From CABZJG01 sp965659715 (GTDB taxonomy: Bacteria > Pseudomonadota > Alphaproteobacteria > Rhodobacterales > Rhodobacteraceae): a DNA stretch of 42,502 nt. Location of the stretch: positions 1-42,502 of the forward strand of contig CBFHXE010000016.1 of assembly GCA_965659715.1 (NCBI GenBank), given 5' to 3'. The notes below the pieces were generated by a model. That model had not been told where the DNA came from. It was given only the letters and a program-made list of their open reading frames with translations, and did not search any database. The position numbers and the translations under genes are program-made. Positions 23,731 to 32,560 of this stretch are shown piece by piece (position 1 is the stretch's first letter; every line of letters starts with the position of its first letter).

Positions 23731-25161
23731 TCACTCATTTGACTTGCGCGCAATAGAAGGATCTACGGCAAGCCCTTTTGCCGCCTGCATGGTTAGCAAA
23801 TCAATAAAGCGGCTGATATCACCATCGGTTCCAACCCCGCCTTCTGGTGCGCCAAATACCGTGGTGGGCACTTTACGATTGGCAAAGGCCTCGGCCCATA
23901 CTTTTTGAACTTCGACATAGGCGGCCAATTTTTGCGCAAGCGCATTATCTGCCTCAAGGATGGCGGTTTTTTCATAGGCGGCGGCATCGGCGCTGACTTG
24001 TTTCGCTTGTGCGTCAATGCGGGCGGTTTCCAATAGAATCTGTGTGCGCTCTTGGCGAATACGCGCCGATTCCCTCTCTCGTTCGGTGGCCGTGATTGCC
24101 AGTTGTTTTTCGGTCTCGGCTTCAGTTGTTTTCTGAATTTGTTCAACTTTCGCTGCCGCTTGGCGCTCTGCCACTTCGCGTTCGCCGCGAGTGATGGCCA
24201 GCAGGCGCTGCTCTTCTTCTTGCACCCGTTGTTCGCGGGCAATGGCGCGGTCTGCTGCTGCTTGTTGCCGCAGGCCCATACGTTCCTGAAATTTAATATT
24301 CGGGCGCACATCTGTCACCCGCGCCGAGGTCACACTGATGCCAAATTTTTCAAACGCTTGTCTTTTGCGTTTTGGCTGTCCGGTCTCATCAAGCAACTTT
24401 TCAACAATAAAGACCGTTTTGAATTCATCGCCAATCTGCTCTTGATTTTCACCCAGCGCCACATTGGCGGTGCCGGCCCGACTGCTTTCGACTTTGACGC
24501 GTTTTTCAATCCGTCTGACCAGATAAATACCGTCAGCCAATTGCCGCTCGAAATCGTTGTTAAATTCGGTCTTGCCGCCCTGAAAATAGTCCTCTGCTGA
24601 CATCAACGCCACATTTGCGCCTAGGGTTTCCTCAAACGCTGGAACTAGTTCTGTGCGCAGCAGGTTTTCTGGCGAGCGATAAAGCCGCGCCATGGTTAAA
24701 AATCCCTCTTCGTCAGACGGCAACTCAAACCGCGCTGTGGCAGAGACGACCGCATCCACTTGATCTAGAAAAACCAGTGATTTTGGCGGCAAATTTGCGC
24801 TCGTGGTCACGCTTTCCGTTTCGGCCCTATAGTCACCTTTACCGCCCTTTACTGCTTGAACGGACACCGCATTTTTCCATGCATTGTAGCGGCCAAACAA
24901 ATGCATGTTGTATCCTGTATCCGAGACCATTTTTTCTTCGCCCAAAATAGTCCGGACATGGTATTTAAAGCCGGGCTTGGCGTAAAAAAACATGCCGTTA
25001 AATGTAGAGATTATAAATAGCAGCAGCCCTGCAACTTTAACGCCCCAACCGGCCATATTCACCATGCCGTCAAGATTTTTATTGTCAGGGAAGTCAAAGT
25101 TGTTGCGGATAACATATCCCGCGGCGATCACAAATAATCCTAAAATTGGCCAAAATATCAT
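23731..25161 (-). CDS. SPFH/Band 7 domain membrane protein
   Basis: 476 residues. Two hydrophobic segments lie at the N-terminus (about 1-18 and 36-60). A band-7-like beta domain follows (about 65-290, with KSLVFLDQVDAVVSATARFELP and FGISVTSARVTDVRPNIKF). Then comes a long charged coiled coil (about 290-420, rich in QEEEQRLLAITRGEREVAERQ-type repeats), as in flotillin- or HflK-like scaffolds. SPFH proteins form ring or cage assemblies on membranes and organise proteases or lipids. No NfeD or FtsH partner lies beside it, so the partner is unknown. It is convergent with serA and divergent from the phosphatase gene. Confidence 0.83.
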   Translation of the reverse strand: MIFWPILGLFVIAAGYVIRNNFDFPDNKNLDGMVNMAGWGVKVAGLLLFIISTFNGMFFYAKPGFKYHVRTILGEEKMVSDTGYNMHLFGRYNAWKNAVSVQAVKGGKGDYRAETESVTTSANLPPKSLVFLDQVDAVVSATARFELPSDEEGFLTMARLYRSPENLLRTELVPAFEETLGANVALMSAEDYFQGGKTEFNNDFERQLADGIYLVRRIEKRVKVESSRAGTANVALGENQEQIGDEFKTVFIVEKLLDETGQPKRKRQAFEKFGISVTSARVTDVRPNIKFQERMGLRQQAAADRAIAREQRVQEEEQRLLAITRGEREVAERQAAAKVEQIQKTTEAETEKQLAITATERERESARIRQERTQILLETARIDAQAKQVSADAAAYEKTAILEADNALAQKLAAYVEVQKVWAEAFANRKVPTTVFGAPEGGVGTDGDISRFIDLLTMQAAKGLAVDPSIARKSNE

Positions 25162-25384
25162 TTTTTATACCCTTAAAAAGCAAAACCTAAATTACACCGA
25201 AAGCACGATGCGGCTTTAATATGTTGAGCGTCATAAGGGAAAAGATATAATTAAACACACCTTAAGGTTTAATGGTGAAAATTTTTTGCTTTTCCATAGG
25301 CTCGATGGATTTCGCATTCAAAGCAAAGTCGTCACGCCTTGCTGCTGCTTTATCGAAAGACCAATTTTGAAGAAAGTTATTCTA

Positions 25385-26095
25385 ATGTCTGAACCCTCTT
25401 ATCCTATTTATGCCGTGGGTGATATCCATGGTCAGTTGGTCCAGCTTGAGGCCGCGCTTATTGCGATTGCAAAAGACGGCGGCAAGGACGCAGCTGTTGT
25501 GTTTATTGGTGATCTTGTAGATCGTGGGCCAGACAGCCGGCGGGTGATTGAATTGCTTATCTCGCTTTGCGCCGAAGGGCGCAATTTTACCATTATAAAG
25601 GGCAATCATGACCGGATGTTTGAATGGTTCATGCAAATCCCAACGCGTCATGATCCGCGTCTTTTGGTTGGGATGCACTGGTTTCATGATCGCCTTGGGG
25701 GGCGTGAGACAATGGCGTCATACGGGGTGGACGTGCATGACAGGCGCAACCTGATTGACGTGCATAAAGACGCACTTGAAAAGGTGCCTCAGGCCCATGT
25801 TGATTTTCTAAAGTCGCTGAACATAAAACATGTGGTCAATGATAAGCTTTTTGTCCATGCAGGCATTCGCCCGGGTGTGGCATTAGATCAGCAAACCGAG
25901 GCAGATCTACTGTGGATCCGGCAAGAGTTTCACGCGCATCAGGGCCCCCATGCCCATCTGGTCATCCATGGGCATACCCCGATAGATACCCCGACCCATT
26001 ACGGCAACCGGATTAATCTTGATGGTGGCGCTGGGCTTGGCCGGCCTTTGGTGCCGGTTGTTATTGAAGGACGGCAAATGCGCCCGCTATTGTAA
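25385..26095 (+). CDS. Metallophosphoesterase, serine/threonine protein phosphatase type
   Basis: About 236 residues from ATG 25385; the in-frame extension upstream lacks family similarity. The calcineurin-like motifs are in order: YAVGDIHGQLVQLEAAL, VVFIGDLVDRGPDSRRVIELL, IIKGNHDRMFEWFM, and later VIHGHTP and RINLDGGA. They bind the two metal ions. The protein resembles small bacterial PrpA/PPP-type phosphatases or Ap4A hydrolase-like enzymes. The real substrate is unknown. It has no operon partner; trhO follows after 53 bases on the same strand. Confidence 0.88.
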   Translation: MSEPSYPIYAVGDIHGQLVQLEAALIAIAKDGGKDAAVVFIGDLVDRGPDSRRVIELLISLCAEGRNFTIIKGNHDRMFEWFMQIPTRHDPRLLVGMHWFHDRLGGRETMASYGVDVHDRRNLIDVHKDALEKVPQAHVDFLKSLNIKHVVNDKLFVHAGIRPGVALDQQTEADLLWIRQEFHAHQGPHAHLVIHGHTPIDTPTHYGNRINLDGGAGLGRPLVPVVIEGRQMRPLL

Positions 26096-26148
26096 CAAGC
26101 ATCCTGCGCCCTTGCTTTCTGGCGCGCTTTCAATGTAATGCAGCGCCC

Positions 26149-27063
26149 ATGTTTACCGTTGCCGCGCTTTATCATTTTACAGGTTTTGAGGACCCTGCCG
26201 CCCTGCAGGGACCATTGCAGGAAAAATGCGAAGCGCTTGGCATTTACGGCTCTCTTTTAATTGCGAAAGAGGGCATTAATGGCACGATTTCTGGTTCGCG
26301 AGACGGGATTGACGCCATTCTTACCCATTTGCGCGGCCTGCCCGGGTGCAGCGACCTTGAACATAAAGAAAGCACCGCCAGCCTGCCGCCATTTCCGCGG
26401 ATGAAAGTGAAGCTTAAAAAAGAAATCGTGACTATGGGGCAGCCCGATGTGGACCCTAAGGCACGGGTTGGTCATTATGTTGAAGCGCAAGACTGGAACG
26501 AGCTGATTTCGGCGCCAGATGTCGCTGTCATCGACACCCGTAATGATTATGAGGTCGGGATCGGCACTTTTGACGGTGCAATAGATCCGCAAACAAAATC
26601 TTTTCGCGATTTTCCCAAATGGTGGGAAGACAACAAAGAGCGGTTTCACAACAAACGCATCGCGATGTTTTGCACTGGCGGTATTCGCTGCGAAAAATCC
26701 ACCAATTACCTACTGGGCCAAGGGGTAGAAGATGTTTACCACCTGAAAGGTGGCATCCTCAAATACCTTGAAGAGGTGCCGCAGGCGGACAGCAAATGGG
26801 ATGGCGAGTGTTTCGTCTTTGATGCGCGGGTCTCTGTCGGGCATGAGCTTAAGGAAGGGCCGCATCAGCTGTGCTTTGCCTGCCGCCGCCCGATCCTGCC
26901 CGCAGACAAAGAGCGTCCGGAATACGAGCACGGCGTTGCTTGCCACCAATGCGCGCATGAAACCAGTGAAGCAGACAAAGACCGCTTTCGCGAGCGGCAA
27001 AAGCAAATTCGTCTTGCGCGGGAACGCGGTGAGCAGCATATGGTTGGCTACGACGGCAATTAG
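26149..27063 (+). CDS. trhO: tRNA uridine-5 oxyacetic-acid pathway hydroxylase, rhodanese-like
   Basis: 304 residues. The N-terminal domain has the family signature ALYHFTGFEDPAAL and LIAKEGINGTISGS. The central rhodanese domain carries the active-site Cys in MFCTGGIRCEKSTNYLL. The C-terminal part has CFACRRPI and a second Cys pair (ACHQCAH). TrhO (YceA) hydroxylates U34 of several tRNAs with oxygen, leading to mo5U or cmo5U. The gene stands between the phosphatase and convergent uvrB, about 106 bases from the uvrB stop. Confidence 0.93.
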   Translation: MFTVAALYHFTGFEDPAALQGPLQEKCEALGIYGSLLIAKEGINGTISGSRDGIDAILTHLRGLPGCSDLEHKESTASLPPFPRMKVKLKKEIVTMGQPDVDPKARVGHYVEAQDWNELISAPDVAVIDTRNDYEVGIGTFDGAIDPQTKSFRDFPKWWEDNKERFHNKRIAMFCTGGIRCEKSTNYLLGQGVEDVYHLKGGILKYLEEVPQADSKWDGECFVFDARVSVGHELKEGPHQLCFACRRPILPADKERPEYEHGVACHQCAHETSEADKDRFRERQKQIRLARERGEQHMVGYDGN

Positions 27064-27169
27064 CTGTCTTCATCCGGCAAGGTCAGCCCGCCATCTGACT
27101 GCAACGGCCCAAAGGGTTCATTGCAATTTTCCAAACATGCTCATCTGGATCGGCGGAAGAGTGTGAAAC

Positions 27170-29350
27170 TTAAAACTTCTTTTGTGATTTGCCGCGATAT
27201 GTACGAGTGCCGCCGCGCCCAGCAGTCGAGCGGCCTTTGCTGCGGCTTGACCCTTCACTGGCCGCCTCGATGGCGGATTGGCGCGCAAGCGGGTCATCGG
27301 ACACGGCCAGATCAACGGCTTCAAGCCGCTTGACTTCATCGCGCAGCCTCGCGGCTTCTTCAAATTCAAGGTTTTCGGCCGCCTTACGCATATCGGTCCG
27401 CAGCCCGTCCAGAACCGCTTGCAGGTTCGCCCCTGCCATTGGTTTGTCAATCTTGGCAGTGACGCGTGATTGATCGGTGTCACCTTGATAGAGACCAGCA
27501 AGCACATCCTCTACATTTTTTTGAACTGTTTCCGGCGTGATGCCATGCTCTAGATTATAGGCCTTTTGCTTGGCGCGTCGGCGGTTGGTTTCCGAAAGGG
27601 CACGCTCCATCGAACCTGTTATCCGGTCTGCATACATGATGACCCGTCCATCCACATTGCGCGCTGCCCGGCCAATGGTTTGCACCAAGGATGTCTCAGA
27701 ACGCAGAAAGCCTTCTTTGTCGGCATCCAAAATGGCAACCAGACCACATTCAGGAATATCCAAACCTTCGCGCAATAGGTTGATGCCGATCAGCACATCA
27801 AAGGCCCCAAGCCGCAGATCGCGCAAAATTTCAATCCGCTCAATGGTGTCGATGTCCGAGTGCATATAGCGCACGCGAATACCTTGTTCATGCAGATATT
27901 CGGTTAGATCCTCGGCCATGCGTTTGGTCAGGGTCGTTACTAAGGTGCGATACCCATCAGCAGCGACTTTTCGAATTTCATCCAGCAGATCATCGACCTG
28001 TGTTTCCACGGGTCTGATTTCCACCTCGGGATCCAAAAGCCCGGTGGGCCGGATCACCTGCTCTGCAAACACGCCGCCCGTGCGCTCAATTTCCCAGTTT
28101 GAAGGGGTGGCAGACACATAGACCGTTTGTGGCCGCATGGCATTCCATTCCTCGAACTTCAGCGGCCTGTTGTCCATGCAGGATGGTAATCGAAACCCAT
28201 GCTCGGCAAGGGTAAACTTACGCCGATAATCGCCTTTGTACATCGCGCCGATCTGCGGCACGCTGACGTGGCTTTCATCGGCAAACACAATTGCATTGTC
28301 AGGGATAAATTCAAACAACGTGGGTGGCGGTTCGCCCGGTGCACGGCCCGTGAGATACCGCGAATAATTTTCAATGCCGCTGCAAACACCGGTTGCCTCA
28401 AGCATTTCAAGGTCGAAATTGGTGCGTTGCTCTAACCGTTGGGCTTCAAGAAGTTTGCCTTCGCCAACCAGTTGATCCAACCGCTTGCGCAGCTCATCCT
28501 TGATATTGATGATGGCCTGCTGAATGGTGGGCTTTGGGGTGACATAATGCGAATTGGCGTAGATTCTGATCTGCTCAAAGCTATCGGTTTTCTCGCCGGT
28601 CAGCGGATCAAACTCTACAATCGATTCCAGCTCATCACCAAAGAATGATAGCCGCCAAGCCCGATCCTCTAGGTGTGCTGGAAAAATCTCTAAACTATCG
28701 CCGCGCACGCGAAATGAACCGCGCTGAAAAGCCTGATCATTGCGGCGGTATTGCTGGGCGACCAAATCCGCCATGACCTGCCGTTGATTGTAGTTTTCAC
28801 CAACCTTTAGGTCTTGGGTCATGGCGCCATAGGTTTCGACAGACCCGATACCATAGATGCAAGAAACAGAGGCAATGATAATCACGTCGTCGCGTTCAAG
28901 CAAAGCCCGTGTTGCCGAGTGGCGCATTCGGTCGATTTGTTCGTTAATCTGGCTTTCTTTTTCGATATAGGTGTCCGAGCGCGGCACATAGGCCTCAGGC
29001 TGATAATAGTCGTAGTAGCTGACGAAATATTCAACTGCGTTGTCGGGGAAAAACCCTTTGAACTCACCGTAGAGCTGCGCCGCCAAGGTTTTATTTGGTG
29101 CCATAATAATCGCTGGCTTTTGGGTTTCCTCGATCACTTTTGCCATGGTAAAGGTTTTGCCCGTGCCGGTCGCACCCAAAAGCACTTGGTCTTGCTCGCC
29201 GTCAATTATTCCGGCTTTCAATTCAGCGATAGCAGTGGGCTGATCGCCGGCCGGAGAAAATTCAGTCTGCATCTTAAAAGCCTTGCCGCCTTCAAGCTTG
29301 GGCCTTGCCCTTACATCGCCGGTTTCATGTCCCAGACTGTCTTGTGCCAT
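27170..29350 (-). CDS. uvrB: Excinuclease ABC subunit B
   Basis: About 726 residues from ATG 29350 (MAQDSLGHETGDVRARPKLEGG). The frame continues 52 codons further, but that part is AT-rich and unlike UvrB. Signatures are Walker A LLGATGTGKTFTMAKV, the beta-hairpin FVSYYDYYQPEAYVPRSDTYIEK that clamps DNA, VFADESHVSVPQIGAM, SLVQTIGRAARNVDGR, and a C-terminal UVR motif (NLEFEEAARLRDEVKRLE) for UvrC binding. It is the damage-verifying helicase-like subunit of nucleotide excision repair. I saw no alphaproteobacterial LexA box (GTTC-N7-GTTC) in the 180-base divergent upstream region. Confidence 0.97.
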   Translation of the reverse strand: MAQDSLGHETGDVRARPKLEGGKAFKMQTEFSPAGDQPTAIAELKAGIIDGEQDQVLLGATGTGKTFTMAKVIEETQKPAIIMAPNKTLAAQLYGEFKGFFPDNAVEYFVSYYDYYQPEAYVPRSDTYIEKESQINEQIDRMRHSATRALLERDDVIIIASVSCIYGIGSVETYGAMTQDLKVGENYNQRQVMADLVAQQYRRNDQAFQRGSFRVRGDSLEIFPAHLEDRAWRLSFFGDELESIVEFDPLTGEKTDSFEQIRIYANSHYVTPKPTIQQAIINIKDELRKRLDQLVGEGKLLEAQRLEQRTNFDLEMLEATGVCSGIENYSRYLTGRAPGEPPPTLFEFIPDNAIVFADESHVSVPQIGAMYKGDYRRKFTLAEHGFRLPSCMDNRPLKFEEWNAMRPQTVYVSATPSNWEIERTGGVFAEQVIRPTGLLDPEVEIRPVETQVDDLLDEIRKVAADGYRTLVTTLTKRMAEDLTEYLHEQGIRVRYMHSDIDTIERIEILRDLRLGAFDVLIGINLLREGLDIPECGLVAILDADKEGFLRSETSLVQTIGRAARNVDGRVIMYADRITGSMERALSETNRRRAKQKAYNLEHGITPETVQKNVEDVLAGLYQGDTDQSRVTAKIDKPMAGANLQAVLDGLRTDMRKAAENLEFEEAARLRDEVKRLEAVDLAVSDDPLARQSAIEAASEGSSRSKGRSTAGRGGTRTYRGKSQKKF

Positions 29351-29534
29351 AAATTCCAATCCCATTTGCCCAATAGACTTAGAAATAATTTCTGTAGTGT
29401 CAAAAACCTTTGATTTTTTTGAATTGAAAAATATTTTAATCTTACTGGAAAAACGATTCTTTTTCCCTGTGAAGTTACACTTGTTTATGGGGAATAAATC
29501 GAGCATATACCAGAGGAATAAGAGGACTTAGGCA

Positions 29535-29846
29535 ATGCGTGCACGTATCTACCAACCCGCCAAAACAGCGATGTCATCGGGGACCGCAAATACCCGCTTT
29601 TGGGTGCTGGAATATGCACCAGACTCGGCTCGCGAAGTGGACCCGCTTATGGGTTGGACATCCAGCAATGATATGCAGTCTCAGGTGAGCTTGCAATTTG
29701 AAAGCAAGGATGCCGCTTTGGAATATGCCAAAGACCATAATATCGCCGCAGATGTTATCGAACCCAAGCCACGTAAAGTGAACATCCGCCAGCGGGGCTA
29801 TGGCGAAAATTTTGCCACAGATCGACGCACAGTTTGGACCCATTAA
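29535..29846 (+). CDS. NDUFS4-type accessory subunit of respiratory complex I
   Basis: 103 residues. The pattern is that of the 'ETC complex I subunit conserved region' family: MRARIYQPAKTAMSSGTANTRFWVLEY near the start, then DPLMGWTSSNDMQSQVSLQFESKDAALEYA and the basic end KPRKVNIRQRGYGENFATDRRTVWTH. Alphaproteobacteria and mitochondria share this subunit, which stabilises the NADH-dehydrogenase arm. It is encoded away from a nuo operon, divergent from uvrB. AGGAATAAGAGG upstream is a good ribosome-binding region. Confidence 0.95.
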   Translation: MRARIYQPAKTAMSSGTANTRFWVLEYAPDSAREVDPLMGWTSSNDMQSQVSLQFESKDAALEYAKDHNIAADVIEPKPRKVNIRQRGYGENFATDRRTVWTH

Positions 29847-29994
29847 ACGGCGATCACATGACTGCCGGCATGTCCAAAGACAAAAGAGCTGGGTTTTAGC
29901 GTCGCTTTTGTGCAGTGGCTTTCAGGGCTGAGGTTGGTACAGGGTTAGAGGTTTATCTGACCCATTGCGCCAGCAGTTTAGGAAAGGCCTTCAA

Positions 29995-30825
29995 ATGACG
30001 AAACCCTGTATCATCTGCGTTGCGATCACTGGTTCAGTTGCAACCAAGGCAGATAATCCTGCGGTTCCCACCTCGGTGACAGAACAGGTTGAAAGCATCC
30101 ACGCCTCTTTCGAAGCCGGTGCATCAATCGCCCATTGCCATGTGCGCAATCCGGATCAAACACCAACCTCTGATCCAGATTTGTTTGCGCGCTTAATGGA
30201 AGGGATTAAACAGCATTGCCCCGGAATGATTATCCAATTGTCAACGGGCGGCCGCTCTGGCGCCGGAGCTGAGCGTGGCGGTATGTTGCCTTTGCGCCCC
30301 GATATGGCCTCTTTGACAGTTGGATCAAATAATTTTCCCACCCGCGTTTATGAGAACCCGCCGGATTTAGTAGACTGGCTTGCCAGTGAAATGCGGCAGT
30401 ATGAGATTAAGCCAGAAATTGAGGCCTTTGATCTGTCGCATATCCATCATGCTGCAAAGATGAACCGTGAAGGGCATATCCCGGGCCGTCTCTATGTGCA
30501 GTTTGTCATGGGGGTCAAAAACGCCATGCCTGCGGATAAGGATGTGTTTGATTATTATGTCAAAACAGTAGAGCGACTGCTTCCGGATGCCGATTGGTGC
30601 GGGGCAGGTATTGGTGCCCAGCAGATTAAATTAAACGAATGGTGTATTGCGGCGGGTGGACATGTGCGAACGGGCCTAGAAGATAATGTGCGACTGGATA
30701 AGAACACTTTGGCCCCGTCAAATGCTGCGTTGGTAAAGCGCGCAGTTGATTTGTGTGATCAATACCGCCGGCCCGTGGCCACATGGCAACAGGCGCGCAC
30801 TATGCTCAATTTGCGGGCGGCATAA
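29995..30825 (+). CDS. Beta-keto acid cleavage enzyme (BKACE, formerly DUF849)
   Basis: 276 residues from ATG 29995 with AGGAAAGG upstream. The zinc ligands of the Kce fold are present: AHCHVRNPD with His 47 and 49, and GLEDNVRLDK with Glu 229 and Asp 230. IIQLSTGGRSGAGAERG forms the conserved loop after strand 3. BKACE enzymes cleave a beta-keto acid with acetyl-CoA to acetoacetate and a new CoA ester; the type member uses 3-keto-5-aminohexanoate from lysine fermentation. The substrate class here is unknown. It is probably co-transcribed with the ThDP enzyme 77 bases downstream. Confidence 0.88.
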   Translation: MTKPCIICVAITGSVATKADNPAVPTSVTEQVESIHASFEAGASIAHCHVRNPDQTPTSDPDLFARLMEGIKQHCPGMIIQLSTGGRSGAGAERGGMLPLRPDMASLTVGSNNFPTRVYENPPDLVDWLASEMRQYEIKPEIEAFDLSHIHHAAKMNREGHIPGRLYVQFVMGVKNAMPADKDVFDYYVKTVERLLPDADWCGAGIGAQQIKLNEWCIAAGGHVRTGLEDNVRLDKNTLAPSNAALVKRAVDLCDQYRRPVATWQQARTMLNLRAA

Positions 30826-30902
30826 TTTTAAATTCAGCTGTTCCCTCTTTGACAGCTAGGCATTAGTGTTTTGTGGCAAAACATAGTCAGGTTGGAAAAC
30901 TC

Positions 30903-32519
30903 ATGCGTCATGGTGGTCAAATTCTGGTCGATCAACTGGAAATCCAAGGGGTCGACCGGATATTCTGTGTTCCCGGTGAAAGCTATCTGGCAGCGCTGGA
31001 CGGACTTTTTGAGAGCAAGATAGAAACCATAGTCGGACGCCAAGAAGGCGGCGTTGCGATGATGGCCGAAGCGCATGGTAAGCTGACCGGCCGCCCGGGC
31101 GTGGCATTTGTCACCCGAGGCCCCGGCGCCACCAATGCCTCTGCTGGGGTGCATATTGCGCTTCAGGATAGCACTCCAATGGTGTTGTTTATCGGGCAGG
31201 TGGCAACGGATCAGCGAGACAGGGAAGCCTTTCAGGAAGTCGATTATCGCCAGATGTTTTCACCGCTGGCCAAATGGGTGGCCGAAATTGATCGTACGGA
31301 CCGTATTCCCGAATATATCAGCCACGCCTTTCACGTTGCAATGTCAGGTCGGCCCGGCCCGGTGGTTTTGGCACTACCGGAAGATATTCTGTCCGCAATG
31401 GCCGATGTTGCAGATGGCGCACCGGCAAATCCGGCGCGTCAGACAGTATCACAAAACGCGGTTTCTGATGTGATAGACCGGCTAAAAGCAGCGCGTAATC
31501 CAATGGTCATTGTGGGCGGCGGGGGATGGAGTGCGCAGGCTGCACAGGACTTGGAACGCTTTGCCTCTGCCCTAGGCTTGCCTGTTGGCACTTCGTTCAG
31601 GTGCCAAGATTACATTGATAACCGGCATCCCAATTATGTTGGGGACGTTGGCATCGCGCCCAATCCCGAACTGGCCACTTTGGTGTCAAAGTCCGATTGC
31701 ATTTTAGTGCTTGGTGCACGGCTTGGGGAAATGACCTCGGGGGGGTATGAGATGTTCAACATTCCCACGCCGTGCCAAAAAATCATTCATATCCATGCCG
31801 ACCCGAATGAAATAGGTCGCGTTTACCGACCTGAAATTGGGTTGGCCTGCCAATCTGGTGAATTTCTGAGCACTGCAACGGACCTTATTGCAGAGCAAAG
31901 TGCCGATGGGCCGTCTGCGTCTCGCGCTGCATATGAACGCTGGCAACAGCCATTTCAAACCCCCGGCGCAGTTAAGATGGAACAAGTGATCACACATGCA
32001 TCAGAGGTTTTGCCGAACGATGCCATTATCACAAATGGCGCGGGAAACTATGCTGGCTGGCTGCACTGCTATTATTGCTATAAGTCCTATCGCACACAGC
32101 TTGCCCCCACCAGTGGCTCAATGGGCTATGGGTTGCCGGCAGCGGTTGCGGCCAAACTGGCGTACCCTTCAAAAGAGGTGATCTGCTTTGCCGGTGACGG
32201 TTGTTTTCAAATGACCATGCAGGAATTTGGCACTGCGGCGCAATATGGCGCTAAAGTCATTGTGATCGTGGTGAACAATGGGGTTTATGGAACCATTCGG
32301 ATGCATCAGCAACGCAGCTATCCAGAGCGGCCTTCAGGCACCACACTGCATAATCCAGATTTTGCTGGCTTGGCCCAATGTTATGGCGGCTACGGTGAGC
32401 ACGTCTATAAAACAGAAGAGTTTCCTGCGGCTCTTGCCCGTGCCCGCGCTGCCAGTACACCTGCGATTATTGAGCTTCACACAGACCCAAGCGCCGTCTC
32501 TCCGCGCTCTGCTGGATGA
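30903..32519 (+). CDS. Thiamine-diphosphate-dependent enzyme, acetolactate-synthase-like
   Basis: About 538 residues from ATG 30903 (MRHGGQILVDQLEIQGVDRIF); an in-frame GTG at 30873 is a longer option. The N-terminal PYR domain has the catalytic Glu in VGRQEGGVAMMAEAHG (residue 48) and FVTRGPGATNASAG. The C-terminal PP domain has the ThDP motif FAGDGCFQMTMQEFGTAAQYGAKVIVIVVNNGVYG. The family holds acetolactate synthases, glyoxylate carboligase, sulfoacetaldehyde acetyltransferase and decarboxylases. No regulatory subunit (ilvH) is adjacent, so a role in branched-chain amino acid synthesis is doubtful. The BKACE neighbour suggests a keto acid breakdown route. Confidence 0.87.
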   Translation: MRHGGQILVDQLEIQGVDRIFCVPGESYLAALDGLFESKIETIVGRQEGGVAMMAEAHGKLTGRPGVAFVTRGPGATNASAGVHIALQDSTPMVLFIGQVATDQRDREAFQEVDYRQMFSPLAKWVAEIDRTDRIPEYISHAFHVAMSGRPGPVVLALPEDILSAMADVADGAPANPARQTVSQNAVSDVIDRLKAARNPMVIVGGGGWSAQAAQDLERFASALGLPVGTSFRCQDYIDNRHPNYVGDVGIAPNPELATLVSKSDCILVLGARLGEMTSGGYEMFNIPTPCQKIIHIHADPNEIGRVYRPEIGLACQSGEFLSTATDLIAEQSADGPSASRAAYERWQQPFQTPGAVKMEQVITHASEVLPNDAIITNGAGNYAGWLHCYYCYKSYRTQLAPTSGSMGYGLPAAVAAKLAYPSKEVICFAGDGCFQMTMQEFGTAAQYGAKVIVIVVNNGVYGTIRMHQQRSYPERPSGTTLHNPDFAGLAQCYGGYGEHVYKTEEFPAALARARAASTPAIIELHTDPSAVSPRSAG

Positions 32520-32560
32520 ACCCACAAGCAATCACGAAACGCAACAGTTGGTATTTTAGC

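Noticed and set aside
29351..29506. In-frame 52-codon extension upstream of the chosen uvrB start
   Set aside because: The stretch is AT-rich, rich in Lys/Phe/Ile and unlike UvrB N-termini. It is better read as promoter DNA.
29880..29911. Inverted repeat ACAAAAG/CTTTTGT after the complex I subunit gene
   Set aside because: A 7-bp A/T-rich stem with an 18-base loop and no T-tract after it; not convincing as a terminator.
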